This document shows, piece after piece, positions 1-7,246 of a stretch of 28,269 bases of DNA. This stretch comes from CAYRGC01 sp964423795 (GTDB taxonomy: Bacteria > Patescibacteriota > Gracilibacteria > Peribacterales > Peribacteraceae), in contig CAYRGC010000015.1 of NCBI GenBank assembly GCA_964423795.1, positions 1-28,269 of the forward strand. The letters are read 5' to 3'. The position numbers were made by a program, and so were the translations under genes. The notes beneath the pieces were generated by a model. It searched no databases and had not been told where the DNA came from. It worked only from the letters and a program-made list of their open reading frames with translations. How positions within the stretch are numbered: position 1 is the first letter of the stretch; each line of letters opens with the position of its first letter.

Positions 1-32
1 GCGATGCCGGTGATGAAGACCTTCTTGGCCAT
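1..32 (-). CDS. Start of NAD-dependent epimerase/dehydratase (partial)
   Basis: Only the first codons are in the window, running off the left edge. They read MAKKVFITGIA, the usual beginning of an extended SDR sugar-nucleotide epimerase/dehydratase, where a basic residue and a beta strand lead into the glycine-rich NAD-binding loop. It starts 7 bases after the stop of the GT4 gene upstream and shows no clean -10 hexamer of its own, so it is probably co-transcribed with that gene. The family call rests on eleven residues; substrate and length are unknown. Confidence 0.5.
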   Translation of the reverse strand, partial: MAKKVFITGI

Positions 33-39
33 GGCCGGG

Positions 40-1134
40 TCATGGTACAGGATTTCGTCGACGCATGGCGCCGTCGATCCGCGTCACCAGGGGGTAGACG
101 ATCTCGCGGGGCTGGAATTTCTCGAGCGACAGTTTCCGACCCGAGATACCCAGGGCTTCCCGCAGAGCCGGATCGCGCTTCAGGCGCGTCAGGGCGTCGG
201 CCAGGGCGGCGGGATCCCCGGGTTCCGTCAGGAGCGCGTCTCTGTCCCGGCGAAGAACCCTCGCGGATGCCGGGGAGAGCGCCGTGACGAGCGGGCGGCC
301 GGCGTTGAGGACCTCGTACGCCTTGTGGGGGATCACCCGGAGGGCCTTTTCCGTGGTGCCGAAGATTCCCAGGCAGGCGTCCGCCGCGCCCACGCGCCGC
401 GCCACCTCCTCCATCGGGATCTGTCCCGTGAATTCCACGGACCGCAGGCCGAGGCGCCGCGCGAGTTCGACCATGGCGGGATACGTCTGCCCCTTCCCGA
501 TCAGGAGAAACCGCATCTCCTCGCCCCGGTCCTCGAGGATCTTGGCGGCGCGCAGCACCGTATCGATGCCTTGCAGCGGGATGAACGTGCCGTGGAATTC
601 CACGGTGAAGACGGGGTTTGCCGGGCGATCGCCCGGGACGAACAGGTCGGTGCGGCAGCCGATCGGCAGCGGAAGGATCTTCCCCGGGTCCGCGCCGTAG
701 GTCTCCGCGAAATAGCGCGCGTATTCCTCCGTATCGATGAGCGCGACGTCGCAGAGGCGGCAGCCGAGCCAGTCGAGGATCCAGAGCGCCCAGGCCTTCG
801 GATGCCACGGACGCAGGATGCCGCGGTCGCGCACGTCGCTCTCGTAGAGGGAGAGGAAGAGGTCGAACACGACGGGGATGCGCCTCCGCCGCGCGAGAAA
901 CCACGCGAGCGGCAGGATCCAGTGCCCCATGAACGGGACGTAGACGAGGTCCGCTTCCGCGCCGACGGCCTTCCATTGCCGCAGCAGGTCCCGGCATTTG
1001 GGCACGAGTCCGCGCGCCGTCGTGTGGCAGACGCTCACCCGGTAGCCGTGGGCCTCGAGCCCCGTGCGGATGGCCCAGTACCGGCCTCCTCCCAGGTCGA
1101 AATAGCCGAAAGCGACGGCGGTCTTTGCAGTCAC
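40..1134 (-). CDS. Glycosyltransferase family 4 (GT-B)
   Basis: A 364-residue cytoplasmic GT-B glycosyltransferase, expected to move a sugar from a nucleotide donor onto the growing glycan. The C-terminal half has the GT4 donor-binding layout: the strand FHGTFIPLQGIDTVLRAA, then RFLLIGKGQ, VEFTGQIPMEEV and HKAYEVLNAGRPLV. The last replaces the usual E-x7-E block and is somewhat divergent. I chose the GTG at 1134 (VTAKTAVAFGYFD) over an upstream ATG at 1203. The GTG sits exactly 6 bases after a TACACT hexamer, and the extra N-terminal residues would overlap the divergent gene and its promoter. Donor and acceptor cannot be told. It heads a minus-strand unit that includes the partial epimerase. 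Confidence 0.88.
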   Translation of the reverse strand: MTAKTAVAFGYFDLGGGRYWAIRTGLEAHGYRVSVCHTTARGLVPKCRDLLRQWKAVGAEADLVYVPFMGHWILPLAWFLARRRRIPVVFDLFLSLYESDVRDRGILRPWHPKAWALWILDWLGCRLCDVALIDTEEYARYFAETYGADPGKILPLPIGCRTDLFVPGDRPANPVFTVEFHGTFIPLQGIDTVLRAAKILEDRGEEMRFLLIGKGQTYPAMVELARRLGLRSVEFTGQIPMEEVARRVGAADACLGIFGTTEKALRVIPHKAYEVLNAGRPLVTALSPASARVLRRDRDALLTEPGDPAALADALTRLKRDPALREALGISGRKLSLEKFQPREIVYPLVTRIDGAMRRRNPVP

Positions 1135-1140
1135 GGGCCG

Positions 1141-1146
1141 AGTGTA
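1141..1146 (-). promoter_or_regulatory. -10 hexamer TACACT, leaderless GT4 gene
   Basis: TACACT lies 6 bases before the GTG at 1134, so the transcript should start on the start codon. It faces the divergent promoter at 1172-1177 with only 25 bases between the hexamers. No -35 element is recognisable. Confidence 0.65.
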
Positions 1147-1171
1147 CTCCACACCGGGCCGCATCTCCCGG

Positions 1172-1177
1172 TAGAAT
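1172..1177 (+). promoter_or_regulatory. -10 hexamer TAGAAT, leaderless GT4 gene
   Basis: TAGAAT lies 6 bases before the ATG at 1184. It is divergent from the promoter at 1141-1146, and the two polymerase footprints must overlap. Confidence 0.7.
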
Positions 1178-1183
1178 GCGTGC

Positions 1184-2368
1184 ATGCGGATCACGTACGT
1201 CACGCAGACGCGCTTTCCGACCGAGAAGGCGCACGGGTTCCAGATCGCCCAGGTGTGCGACGCGCTCGCGAAGCTCGGGCACGACGTGACGCTCCTGGCA
1301 CCGACCGTCCGTAACAGCGTCCGCCAGTCCGCCGCGGCCTACTACGGCCTGCGGGATTCCTTCCGCGTGGTCAACCTCCGTCAGTTCGACGCGCTCGGGT
1401 CTCGCCTGGTCCCCGAGGTCTTCGCCTTCGCGATCAGCATGCACTTCTACCGCCGGGCGCTCCGCAGGCACCTCAAAGACGCGCGGCCGGACCTGCTCTA
1501 CGCCCGGTCCGCGGCCGTGCTGCCCGCCTTGCTCGAGACGGGGATTCCCGTCGTCCTGGAGCTCCATACCATCCCGCGCCGTCGCGGCGGACTGCGCGAG
1601 CTTTGCGACCGCTGCGCGCTCGTCGTCTGCCTGACGACGCCCATGCGCGACGAGCTCCTCTCCCTCGGGGTGAACGGAAAGCGCGTCACGGTGGAGCCGG
1701 ACGGCGTCGATCCCGAGCGCTTCGCGTCCCTTCCCGAGCCCATCGCCGCCGCGAAGCACTGGAAGCTCCCGCACGGGCGCACGATCGTGGGATACGTCGG
1801 CTCGCTCGTGACGCACGACACGCTGGAGAAGGGGGCGGGCGAACTCCTGCCCGCCGTCGCGGAGTTGAAGAAACGCGGACAGCCGGTCGCGGGATGGATC
1901 GTGGGCGGCCCGAAGGAATGGCTCGACCGGTACCGGGCGCGCGCGAAGGAGCTGGGCCTCACGGATCAGGATTTCGCTTTCCACGAGCCGATCCCCGCGG
2001 CGTCGGTCCCGACCGCCATCGCGGCGATGGACGTCTGCGTGTATCCCGCTCCGAAATCGGATCACCCGTTCTTCCGGCGGGACACTTCGCCGCTCAAGCT
2101 GCTCGAGTACCTGGCCGCGGGGCGGCCGACCGTCTGCGCGGAGATTCCCCCCGTGCGCGACATCGCCGACGAGGACGCCGCGCTCTTCTACGAGCCGGGC
2201 GACATCCGCTCGCTCGCGGACGCCGTCACCGACGTCATCGACCGCCCGGAGGAAGCCATGGGCAGGGCCGAGCACGCCCGCCGTTCCATGCAGCGCTTCG
2301 CCTGGGTCCGCCGCATGGAGCGCATCGTCGCCCTCGCGAAGCCCGCGAAGAAGGGTAAGAAGGCGTGA
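1184..2368 (+). CDS. Glycosyltransferase family 4 (GT-B)
   Basis: A 394-residue GT4 glycosyltransferase. It opens with MRITYVTQTRFPTEKAHGFQ, the GT-B N-terminal domain with the loop preceding the acceptor site. Around residues 170-180 comes VEPDGVDPERF, the typical interdomain link. The donor domain holds IVGYVGSL, WIVGGPKEW and PLKLLEYLAAGRPTVCAE, the C-terminal nucleotide-sugar region. The C-terminus is lysine-rich. The ATG is fixed by the -10 hexamer 6 bases upstream. It lies back to back with another GT4 gene and is followed 19 bases later by the cupin gene, which has its own promoter. The specific sugar cannot be inferred. Confidence 0.9.
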   Translation: MRITYVTQTRFPTEKAHGFQIAQVCDALAKLGHDVTLLAPTVRNSVRQSAAAYYGLRDSFRVVNLRQFDALGSRLVPEVFAFAISMHFYRRALRRHLKDARPDLLYARSAAVLPALLETGIPVVLELHTIPRRRGGLRELCDRCALVVCLTTPMRDELLSLGVNGKRVTVEPDGVDPERFASLPEPIAAAKHWKLPHGRTIVGYVGSLVTHDTLEKGAGELLPAVAELKKRGQPVAGWIVGGPKEWLDRYRARAKELGLTDQDFAFHEPIPAASVPTAIAAMDVCVYPAPKSDHPFFRRDTSPLKLLEYLAAGRPTVCAEIPPVRDIADEDAALFYEPGDIRSLADAVTDVIDRPEEAMGRAEHARRSMQRFAWVRRMERIVALAKPAKKGKKA

Positions 2369-2375
2369 TCCCGTG

Positions 2376-2381
2376 TATTCT
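2376..2381 (+). promoter_or_regulatory. -10 hexamer TATTCT, leaderless cupin gene
   Basis: TATTCT sits 6 bases before the ATG at 2388, just behind the stop codon of the preceding GT4 gene. It argues against the in-frame GTG at 2373, which overlaps the hexamer region. Confidence 0.65.
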
Positions 2382-2387
2382 CGACCC

Positions 2388-2810
2388 ATGGAATCCATCA
2401 AGCACATCGAGAAGGACGGCGTCCGGTACGCGAGTTTCTTCCACGCCGTCGAGGCGCCCGGACCGCGCTTCCTCTCGCGTACCGAAGACGAGTTCCAGTT
2501 CGGCGTGATCGAGCGGCCCAAGGGGCACGTCGTTCCCGTCCACGCGCATCCCGTCCACGCGCACCGTAACGCGCACATGAGCGAGTTCATCTACGTGGAA
2601 CGTGGGAAGATGGAGATCGAGATCTTCGACGAGGAGTGGAACGCCATCGGCTCGGATGTCGTGTCCGCCGGCGACTTCATGATCTCCTACCGCGGCGGCC
2701 ACGGGCTCACGATGCTCGAACCGACCCGCATCATCGAGGTGAAGCAGGGGCCGTATCCCGGGGCGGACAAGGCGAAAATCTTCCGGGACAAGGACGCGAA
2801 GGGGTATTGA
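2388..2810 (+). CDS. Cupin-fold protein of polysaccharide loci
   Basis: A 140-residue single-domain cupin. Candidate metal ligands are His52 and His54 in VHAH, Glu66 in MSEFIYV and His105 in GGHGLTML. The C-terminal RIIEVKQGPYPGADKAK is the signature of a cupin family often found in capsule and O-antigen loci beside DegT aminotransferases, as here. Its reaction is not established; 3,4-ketoisomerases such as FdtA are a different cupin branch, so I do not call it one. The start is ATG 2388 on the basis of the leaderless promoter. A 15-base near-perfect tandem repeat (2535-2564) encodes PVHAHPVHAH in the metal-binding segment, but alignment spacing to Glu66 looks normal for the family. Confidence 0.8.
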   Translation: MESIKHIEKDGVRYASFFHAVEAPGPRFLSRTEDEFQFGVIERPKGHVVPVHAHPVHAHRNAHMSEFIYVERGKMEIEIFDEEWNAIGSDVVSAGDFMISYRGGHGLTMLEPTRIIEVKQGPYPGADKAKIFRDKDAKGY

Positions 2811-2845
2811 ACGGATTGCGTATTGCGGATTAGGGGAGGCTCGCC

Positions 2846-2851
2846 GATACT
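2846..2851 (+). promoter_or_regulatory. -10 hexamer GATACT, leaderless aminotransferase gene
   Basis: GATACT lies 6 bases before the GTG at 2858. The first base differs from TATACT; the remaining five match. The 35 bases upstream (2811-2845) hold a low-complexity ATTGCG/GGATTAG stretch. Confidence 0.6.
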
Positions 2852-2857
2852 TGTCTT

Positions 2858-3967
2858 GTGAAAGCCATTCCCGTCAACGCGCCGGCCATTTCCCCGGAGA
2901 GCAAGAAGTACGTGATCGAGGCCCTCGAGACGGGCTGGATCTCCTCCGCCGGTCCGTTCATCACGCGCTTCGAGGAGGAGTTCGCGGCGTACCTCGGCGT
3001 GAAGCACGCCGTCACCACCACGAGCGGAACCACGGCGCTGCACCTCGCGCTCCTGACGCTCGGCATCGGAGCCGGCGACGAGGTGATCGTCCCGGATTTC
3101 ACGATGATCGCGTCGATTTTCGCCGTGATCTACACGGGCGCGAAGCCGGTCTTCGTCGACATCGATCCCGAGACATTCTGCATCGATCCGGCGCTCATCG
3201 AGGCCAAGATCACTCCCAGGACCAAGGCCATCATGCCCGTGCACATCTACGGCCACGCGTGCGAGATGGATGAGATCCTCGCGATCGCGAAGAGGCACGG
3301 CCTCGCGGTCATCGAGGACGCGGCCGAGGCGCACGGCGGGGAGTACGGAGGCAGGAAGTGCGGCAGCTTCGGGGACATCAACTGCTTCAGTTTCTACGGC
3401 AACAAGATCATTACCACGGGGGAGGGCGGCATGGTCGTGACCGACGACGATGCCCTGGCCGCCCGCGCGCGCAGGCTCAAGGACCTGGCCCACAGCGAGA
3501 AGAAGCGGTTTTGGCACGAGGAGGTGGGGTACAACTACCGCATGACGAACCTGCAGGCGGCGCTCGGCTTGGGGGAACTGCAGAACATCGGCACGTACCT
3601 CCGGAAGAAGGCGGACATGGCCGCCGCCTACGGCAGGCGCCTCTCGGGCGTGAAAGGGCTCGTGCTTCCCGTCACCAAGCCGGGGGTGAAGAACGTGTTT
3701 TGGATGTACTCGGTCGTCCTTGGCGAGGGGTTCCCGCTCTCGCGCGACGCGTTTCGCGCCGCCCTTAAGGAGCGGGGCATCGATACGCGCGAGTTCTTCC
3801 CGTCCTCCGCCGCGCAGCCCGCAATCCAGAAGCTCCACCCCTCGGCGGAGCGTTTTCCCGTCTCGGAATACGTCGCGAGGCAGGGGCTCTACCTGCCGTC
3901 GGGTCTCGCGATCACGCCGGAAGAGATCGACCGCGTGTGCGACGCGGTGATGGAGATCCTCGCCTGA
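2858..3967 (+). CDS. DegT/DnrJ/EryC1/StrS sugar aminotransferase, GDP-perosamine synthase-like
   Basis: A 369-residue PLP-dependent enzyme that transaminates a 4-keto-6-deoxy nucleotide sugar, using glutamate as the usual donor. The PLP lysine is Lys183 in SFYGNKIITTGEGGM, Asp154 in VIEDAAEA contacts the pyridine nitrogen, and TTSGTTALHLA (about 53-63) binds phosphate. The sequence closely follows GDP-perosamine synthases (Per/RfbE): GWISSAGPFITRFEEEFA near the start, VHIYGHACEMD, and KRFWHEEVGYNYRMTNLQAA. A GDP-mannose 4,6-dehydratase begins at 28166 and would supply the substrate. A UDP-linked 4-keto sugar is an alternative. The start is GTG, set by the leaderless promoter. It converges on the SGNH gene with a single base between stops. 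Confidence 0.9.
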   Translation: MKAIPVNAPAISPESKKYVIEALETGWISSAGPFITRFEEEFAAYLGVKHAVTTTSGTTALHLALLTLGIGAGDEVIVPDFTMIASIFAVIYTGAKPVFVDIDPETFCIDPALIEAKITPRTKAIMPVHIYGHACEMDEILAIAKRHGLAVIEDAAEAHGGEYGGRKCGSFGDINCFSFYGNKIITTGEGGMVVTDDDALAARARRLKDLAHSEKKRFWHEEVGYNYRMTNLQAALGLGELQNIGTYLRKKADMAAAYGRRLSGVKGLVLPVTKPGVKNVFWMYSVVLGEGFPLSRDAFRAALKERGIDTREFFPSSAAQPAIQKLHPSAERFPVSEYVARQGLYLPSGLAITPEEIDRVCDAVMEILA

Positions 3968-3968
3968 G

Positions 3969-4997
3969 TCAGCGCGTCGGCAGCTGTCCGGTCCCGCGCA
4001 CGGCCTTCGCGATGACGGACGCCGCCGTGGCAATGGTCGAGGGGGCGGGATGCACCGTGTCCCAGCTCAGGGTCTTTGCTTCGTTTCCGAACGTCTCGTG
4101 GAGATCGACGACGGCGAAGCCCTCGGCTTCGGCCATCGCCCTGATCTTCGGCCGGTACGCGGCGTGGATCCTGTCGTCCGGCCAGATCACGAAGATCCGG
4201 CGGAGATCGGGCGGCAAGGCGCGCGACAGTCTCCGGAAGGTCTCCGCATACGCGGCCACGTTCCCGGGCGGCGCCTCCTCGGCGTCCGGCGTCTTCTTCC
4301 GTTCCTCCGTCACCTGCGCCTGGCGCGCGCGGCCCGTGCGGGCGATCACGAATTTCTTGATGCCGCGGTAGAGCGCGCTGTGGAGGTCGAGCCAGCAGCG
4401 GCCGGGAATCAGGCCCAGGATTCCCTCGTCCACGGGGCTGCAGCGGATGTCCGCGGGTTCGCCGGGGAGGACCAGGTTGCCGTTCGGGGTGAGCACCGCG
4501 TTTTGCATGTTCACGATGTCGTTCCAGTAGAAGACGAGCACGAGCGCCGCGGGCGCGAGCGGGGCCACCTTCTTCTCGTACGTCGCGGTCTCCTGGAGCA
4601 CCGTGTAGCCGGGGACGGCGGCGTCCTGCACCTGGACGCCCTCTCCCAGCTCCGCCTGCAGGCGCGCGCCGAGCGTCTCGCCGTCGGCGACGCCGTACCC
4701 GAACGCGATCGAGTCGCCGAGGATCGCCACCAACGGTTTGCCGTCGCGCTCCGGGGAGCGGAACCCGAGCGCGTTGGTCGTTACCGTGTTCCTGAAGGCC
4801 TTCTCCGCCATGGAGGGTTTCAGCTCGTAGCCGATCTCCGGATCGTCGCTCGCGCGGTAGATCGGCGGGGGAGTGGGGCGGCTGTCGGAGAGTCTGAGCA
4901 CGCGCACGCCGGTCTCGAGCGCGACGAGCGTGAAGACGACGCTTCCGCAGAGGAGCGCCGCGTCGGCCGCCCATCGGAGTGCCTTCCTCCTGTCCAT
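3969..4997 (-). CDS. Membrane-anchored SGNH/GDSL hydrolase
   Basis: A 342-residue protein with one N-terminal membrane helix (about residues 9-32) followed by an extracytoplasmic SGNH hydrolase domain. Block I is AILGDSIAFGYG with nucleophile Ser96, block III is FYWNDIVNMQN, and the catalytic Asp-His pair is Asp313/His316 in WDTVHPAP near the end. Such proteins transfer or remove acyl groups on surface glycans. The ATG at 4997 overlaps the carbamoyltransferase stop by one base (TGATG), so it is translationally coupled and is the last gene of the carbamoylation module. Longer in-frame readings upstream are antisense shadow. Whether it adds or removes an ester cannot be told. Confidence 0.88.
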   Translation of the reverse strand: MDRRKALRWAADAALLCGSVVFTLVALETGVRVLRLSDSRPTPPPIYRASDDPEIGYELKPSMAEKAFRNTVTTNALGFRSPERDGKPLVAILGDSIAFGYGVADGETLGARLQAELGEGVQVQDAAVPGYTVLQETATYEKKVAPLAPAALVLVFYWNDIVNMQNAVLTPNGNLVLPGEPADIRCSPVDEGILGLIPGRCWLDLHSALYRGIKKFVIARTGRARQAQVTEERKKTPDAEEAPPGNVAAYAETFRRLSRALPPDLRRIFVIWPDDRIHAAYRPKIRAMAEAEGFAVVDLHETFGNEAKTLSWDTVHPAPSTIATAASVIAKAVRGTGQLPTR

Positions 4998-6757
4998 CAA
5001 TCGAGCACGAACTGCCGCAGGTACGCCTCCGTGTCCCGTCGCAGGGAGCCCGGCAGGTCCTTCTTGCCGATCACGCGGTTGCCGAGCACGAGGTAATCCA
5101 TGTGCGTGTGCAGGAAGCAGTTGAGCGCGTCGGCGGGCGATTCCACGATCGGCTCGCCGCGGACGTTGAACGACGTGTTGATGATGACGGGGCAGCCCGT
5201 CTTCTCCTCGAACCTTTTGAGGAGATCGTAGTACCGCGGGTTCTGGTCGCGGCGGATCGTCTGGATGCGCGCCGAGCCGTCGACGTGCGTCACGGCCGGG
5301 ATCACGGCGCGCTTCTCCGGCAGCGTGTCCGCGACGAGCAGCATGTAGGGGCTCTCGCGGTCGAGATCGAACCATCCCGACGCCTTCTCCTCGAGCACCG
5401 TCGGCGCGAACGGCCGGAAGCTCTCGCGGAACTTGATCTTCAAGTTCACCTTCCGCCAGTTCTCCTTGTTGCGCGCGTCGGCCAGGATCGAGCGGTTGCC
5501 GAGCGAGCGCGGTCCGTACTCCATGCGTCCCTGGAACCAGCCGACGACGTTCTCGCCCTGCAGCAGGTCCGCCACGCGATCGAGCAGCGCGTCGTCCGCG
5601 AGCCGCTCGACGGCGATGCCCTTCTCCCGGAGGAACGCGTCGATCTCCTCCTCGGCGTACGCGTTGCCCCAGTAGGCGTGCTCCATCTTCGGGCTCCGCT
5701 TGCCGCCGTACTTCTTGTGCCAGATCGAAAGCGCCACGCCGAGCGCGCCGCCGGCGTCGCCCGCCGCGGGCTGCACGAAGATCTCCTTGAACATCCCCGA
5801 GCGTAGGATCTTGCCGTTGGCCACGCAGTTGAGCGCCACGCCGCCCGCGAGGCAGAGGCGGTCGCTCCCGGTGCGCTCCTTGGCGTGCCGGACGATCTTG
5901 AGCATCGCCTCCTCCGTCACCTCCTGGAGCGATCGCGCGACGTCCTTGTGGAACTGCGTCAGCTCGCTCTCGCCGCCGCGCGTCGGTCGGCCGAAGAGCT
6001 TCTCGAGGTTCCGGCCGGTCATCCGGAGGCCGTACTCGTACGAGAAGTACTTCATGTTGAGCGCGAAGCCGCCGTCCTCACGGATGTCGACGAGCTCGTG
6101 CATCTCCTTCATGTACGTCGGCTCGCCGTACGGGGCGAGGCCCATCACCTTGTACTCGGCGCTGTTCACCTTGAACCCGAGGTAGTAGGTGATCGCGGAA
6201 TAGAGCAGGCCGAGCGAGTGGGGGAAGCGGATCTCCTCGAGGAGCGAGAGGTCGTTGCCGTCTCCGCGTCCGACCGTCGTCGTGGACCACTCGCCCACGC
6301 CGTCGACCGTCACGACGGCCGCCTCCGGGAACCCCGACACGTAGAACGCGGACGCGGCGTGCGACTCGTGGTGCGGGACGTAGAGGATCTTTCCGTCGTA
6401 CCCGAGCTCCTTCTTGATGTGCTGCGGGATCCAGAGCTTCTTCTGCATCCACTCGTGCATGGCCATGTGGTAGCTGAGAAGCCCCCGTGGCCAGACGCGC
6501 ATGTAGGTCTGGAGCAGGCGGTCGAAGAACTTGAGCAGCGGCTTCTCGTAGAAGCCCACGGCGTCCACGTCCCTGATCGTGATGCCCGCCTCGGCGAGCG
6601 CGTAACGGATGGCGTTCACGGGCAGCGACTCGTCGTGCTTTTTGCGGGTGTAGCGTTCCTCGTGCGCGGCGAAGACGATCTCGCCGTCCTTGAGCAGGAC
6701 CGCGGCGCTGTCGTGGTAGTAGCAGGAGAGGCCGAGGATGTAGACGGGCTTGCTCAC
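4997..6757 (-). CDS. Carbamoyltransferase, NodU/TobZ/SxtI family
   Basis: A 586-residue O-carbamoyltransferase, expected to move a carbamoyl group from carbamoyl phosphate through carbamoyl-AMP to a sugar hydroxyl. The N-terminal Kae1-like ASKHA domain begins YILGLSCYYHDSAAVLL and has HEERYTRKKHD; further in are VPHHESHAASAFY and CLAGGVALNCVANGK. The C-terminal domain has GRMEYGPRSLGNRSILADA, RESFRPFAPTVL and INTSFNVRGEPIV. The length is normal for the family. The start is GTG 6757, two bases after the stop of the SxtJ-like gene and with no SD sequence, so translation is probably coupled. It sits with DUF5989, SxtJ-like and SGNH genes, a recurrent partner set. The acceptor sugar is unknown. 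Confidence 0.93.
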   Translation of the reverse strand: MSKPVYILGLSCYYHDSAAVLLKDGEIVFAAHEERYTRKKHDESLPVNAIRYALAEAGITIRDVDAVGFYEKPLLKFFDRLLQTYMRVWPRGLLSYHMAMHEWMQKKLWIPQHIKKELGYDGKILYVPHHESHAASAFYVSGFPEAAVVTVDGVGEWSTTTVGRGDGNDLSLLEEIRFPHSLGLLYSAITYYLGFKVNSAEYKVMGLAPYGEPTYMKEMHELVDIREDGGFALNMKYFSYEYGLRMTGRNLEKLFGRPTRGGESELTQFHKDVARSLQEVTEEAMLKIVRHAKERTGSDRLCLAGGVALNCVANGKILRSGMFKEIFVQPAAGDAGGALGVALSIWHKKYGGKRSPKMEHAYWGNAYAEEEIDAFLREKGIAVERLADDALLDRVADLLQGENVVGWFQGRMEYGPRSLGNRSILADARNKENWRKVNLKIKFRESFRPFAPTVLEEKASGWFDLDRESPYMLLVADTLPEKRAVIPAVTHVDGSARIQTIRRDQNPRYYDLLKRFEEKTGCPVIINTSFNVRGEPIVESPADALNCFLHTHMDYLVLGNRVIGKKDLPGSLRRDTEAYLRQFVLD

Positions 6758-6759
6758 GG

Positions 6760-6990
6760 TCAGAAGGGGTTCTTCATGGAGTCGGGTCCTTCCTGCCTCA
6801 ATGGATGCCAGTAGGTCGCGGGTGCCTCCTCTTTGCGGAAGAGCGCCGCGATCTTCAGGCAGATCGCGTAGATGCCGAAGACCGTCACCCAGAGGATCGT
6901 GAGCAGGATCCAGCTCATGATCCGGCCCATGGCTTCGCTGCCGGCCATCCATCCGTCGTAGAGTTGCCGAAGCGGGGGCGGGAGACGCAC
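6760..6990 (-). CDS. Small SxtJ-like membrane protein
   Basis: A 76-residue protein with a single hydrophobic helix, about residues 22-48 (MSWILLTILWVTVFGIYAIC and onward), then a basic stretch and the C-terminal motif TYWHPLR...SMKNPF. A short helix ending in a Y-W-x-x-(K/R) motif is what one sees in the SxtJ-type proteins that accompany carbamoyltransferases; most annotated SxtJ are longer. The GTG at 6990 is 6 bases after a perfect TATACT, so I prefer it to the upstream ATG at 7026, which lies in a low-complexity repeat. It is directly upstream of, and 2 bases from, the carbamoyltransferase. It may be a membrane partner; no catalytic residues are seen. Confidence 0.78.
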   Translation of the reverse strand: MRLPPPLRQLYDGWMAGSEAMGRIMSWILLTILWVTVFGIYAICLKIAALFRKEEAPATYWHPLRQEGPDSMKNPF

Positions 6991-6996
6991 GAGGGG

Positions 6997-7002
6997 AGTA
7001 TA
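6997..7002 (-). promoter_or_regulatory. -10 hexamer TATACT, leaderless carbamoylation operon
   Basis: A perfect TATACT lies 6 bases before the GTG at 6990 and would drive the SxtJ-like, carbamoyltransferase and SGNH genes as one unit. Immediately upstream is the AAATCCCAA repeat region. Confidence 0.72.
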
Positions 7003-7010
7003 TCGTTGAA

Positions 7011-7075
7011 AAATCCCAAATCCCAAGGACCAAATCCCAACGATTCCTCAGATTCCGAGAACCAGGATTCGCAGA
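7011..7075. repeat. AAATCCCAA short repeat and GATTC-rich spacer
   Basis: Three copies of AAATCCCAA occur at 7011-7019, 7018-7026 (overlapping) and 7032-7040, followed by GATTC at 7042, 7051 and 7066. The stretch is low in complexity and AT-rich against GC-rich surroundings. It separates the DUF5989 gene from the SxtJ-like promoter. A related ATTGCG/GGATTAG fragment lies at 2817-2833. Its origin and role are unknown. Confidence 0.6.
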
Positions 7076-7234
7076 TTAGAAGATGGTGTAGATGAAGGGC
7101 GCCAGCGCCGATCCCTGCGCGAAGATGAGGATCAGTCCCAGCAGGGTGATGATGAGCGCGATCGGCAGCAGCCACCATTTCTTGCGCTCGCGCATGAAGG
7201 CCCAGAGTTCCGCGAAGATCGAGAGCTTGCTCAT
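7076..7234 (-). CDS. DUF5989 family small membrane protein
   Basis: A 52-residue protein starting MSKLSIFAELWAFMRERKKW, continuing into one hydrophobic helix (about residues 21-45) and ending GSALAPFIYTIF. This pattern of an amphipathic head, an RERKKWW basic-aromatic patch, one helix and the APFIYT end matches the DUF5989 family, which habitually sits next to SxtJ-like and carbamoyltransferase genes. The ATG is fixed by TAGAAT 6 bases upstream. That hexamer abuts the stop codon of the GT2 gene, giving the run TGATAGAAT. The function is unknown; a membrane accessory role in glycan carbamoylation is inferred from context only. Confidence 0.88.
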   Translation of the reverse strand: MSKLSIFAELWAFMRERKKWWLLPIALIITLLGLILIFAQGSALAPFIYTIF

Positions 7235-7240
7235 GGGACG

Positions 7241-7246
7241 ATTCTA
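7241..7246 (-). promoter_or_regulatory. -10 hexamer TAGAAT, leaderless DUF5989 gene
   Basis: TAGAAT lies 6 bases before the ATG at 7234 and begins right after the last base of the GT2 stop codon (7249-7247). Stop codon and promoter are thus fused with no spacer. Confidence 0.7.

Noticed and set aside
43..1203. Longer versions of the GT4 gene at the left edge, starting at ATG 1203
   Set aside because: It would overlap the divergent gene and both promoters; the GTG at 1134 has a correctly spaced hexamer and begins the recognisable GT-B fold.
2535..2564. Tandem 15-base repeat in the cupin as a recent duplication that disrupts the metal site
   Set aside because: The distance from the first HxH to the conserved Glu looks normal for the family, so no insertion is implied; the repeat is probably chance from PVHAH codons.
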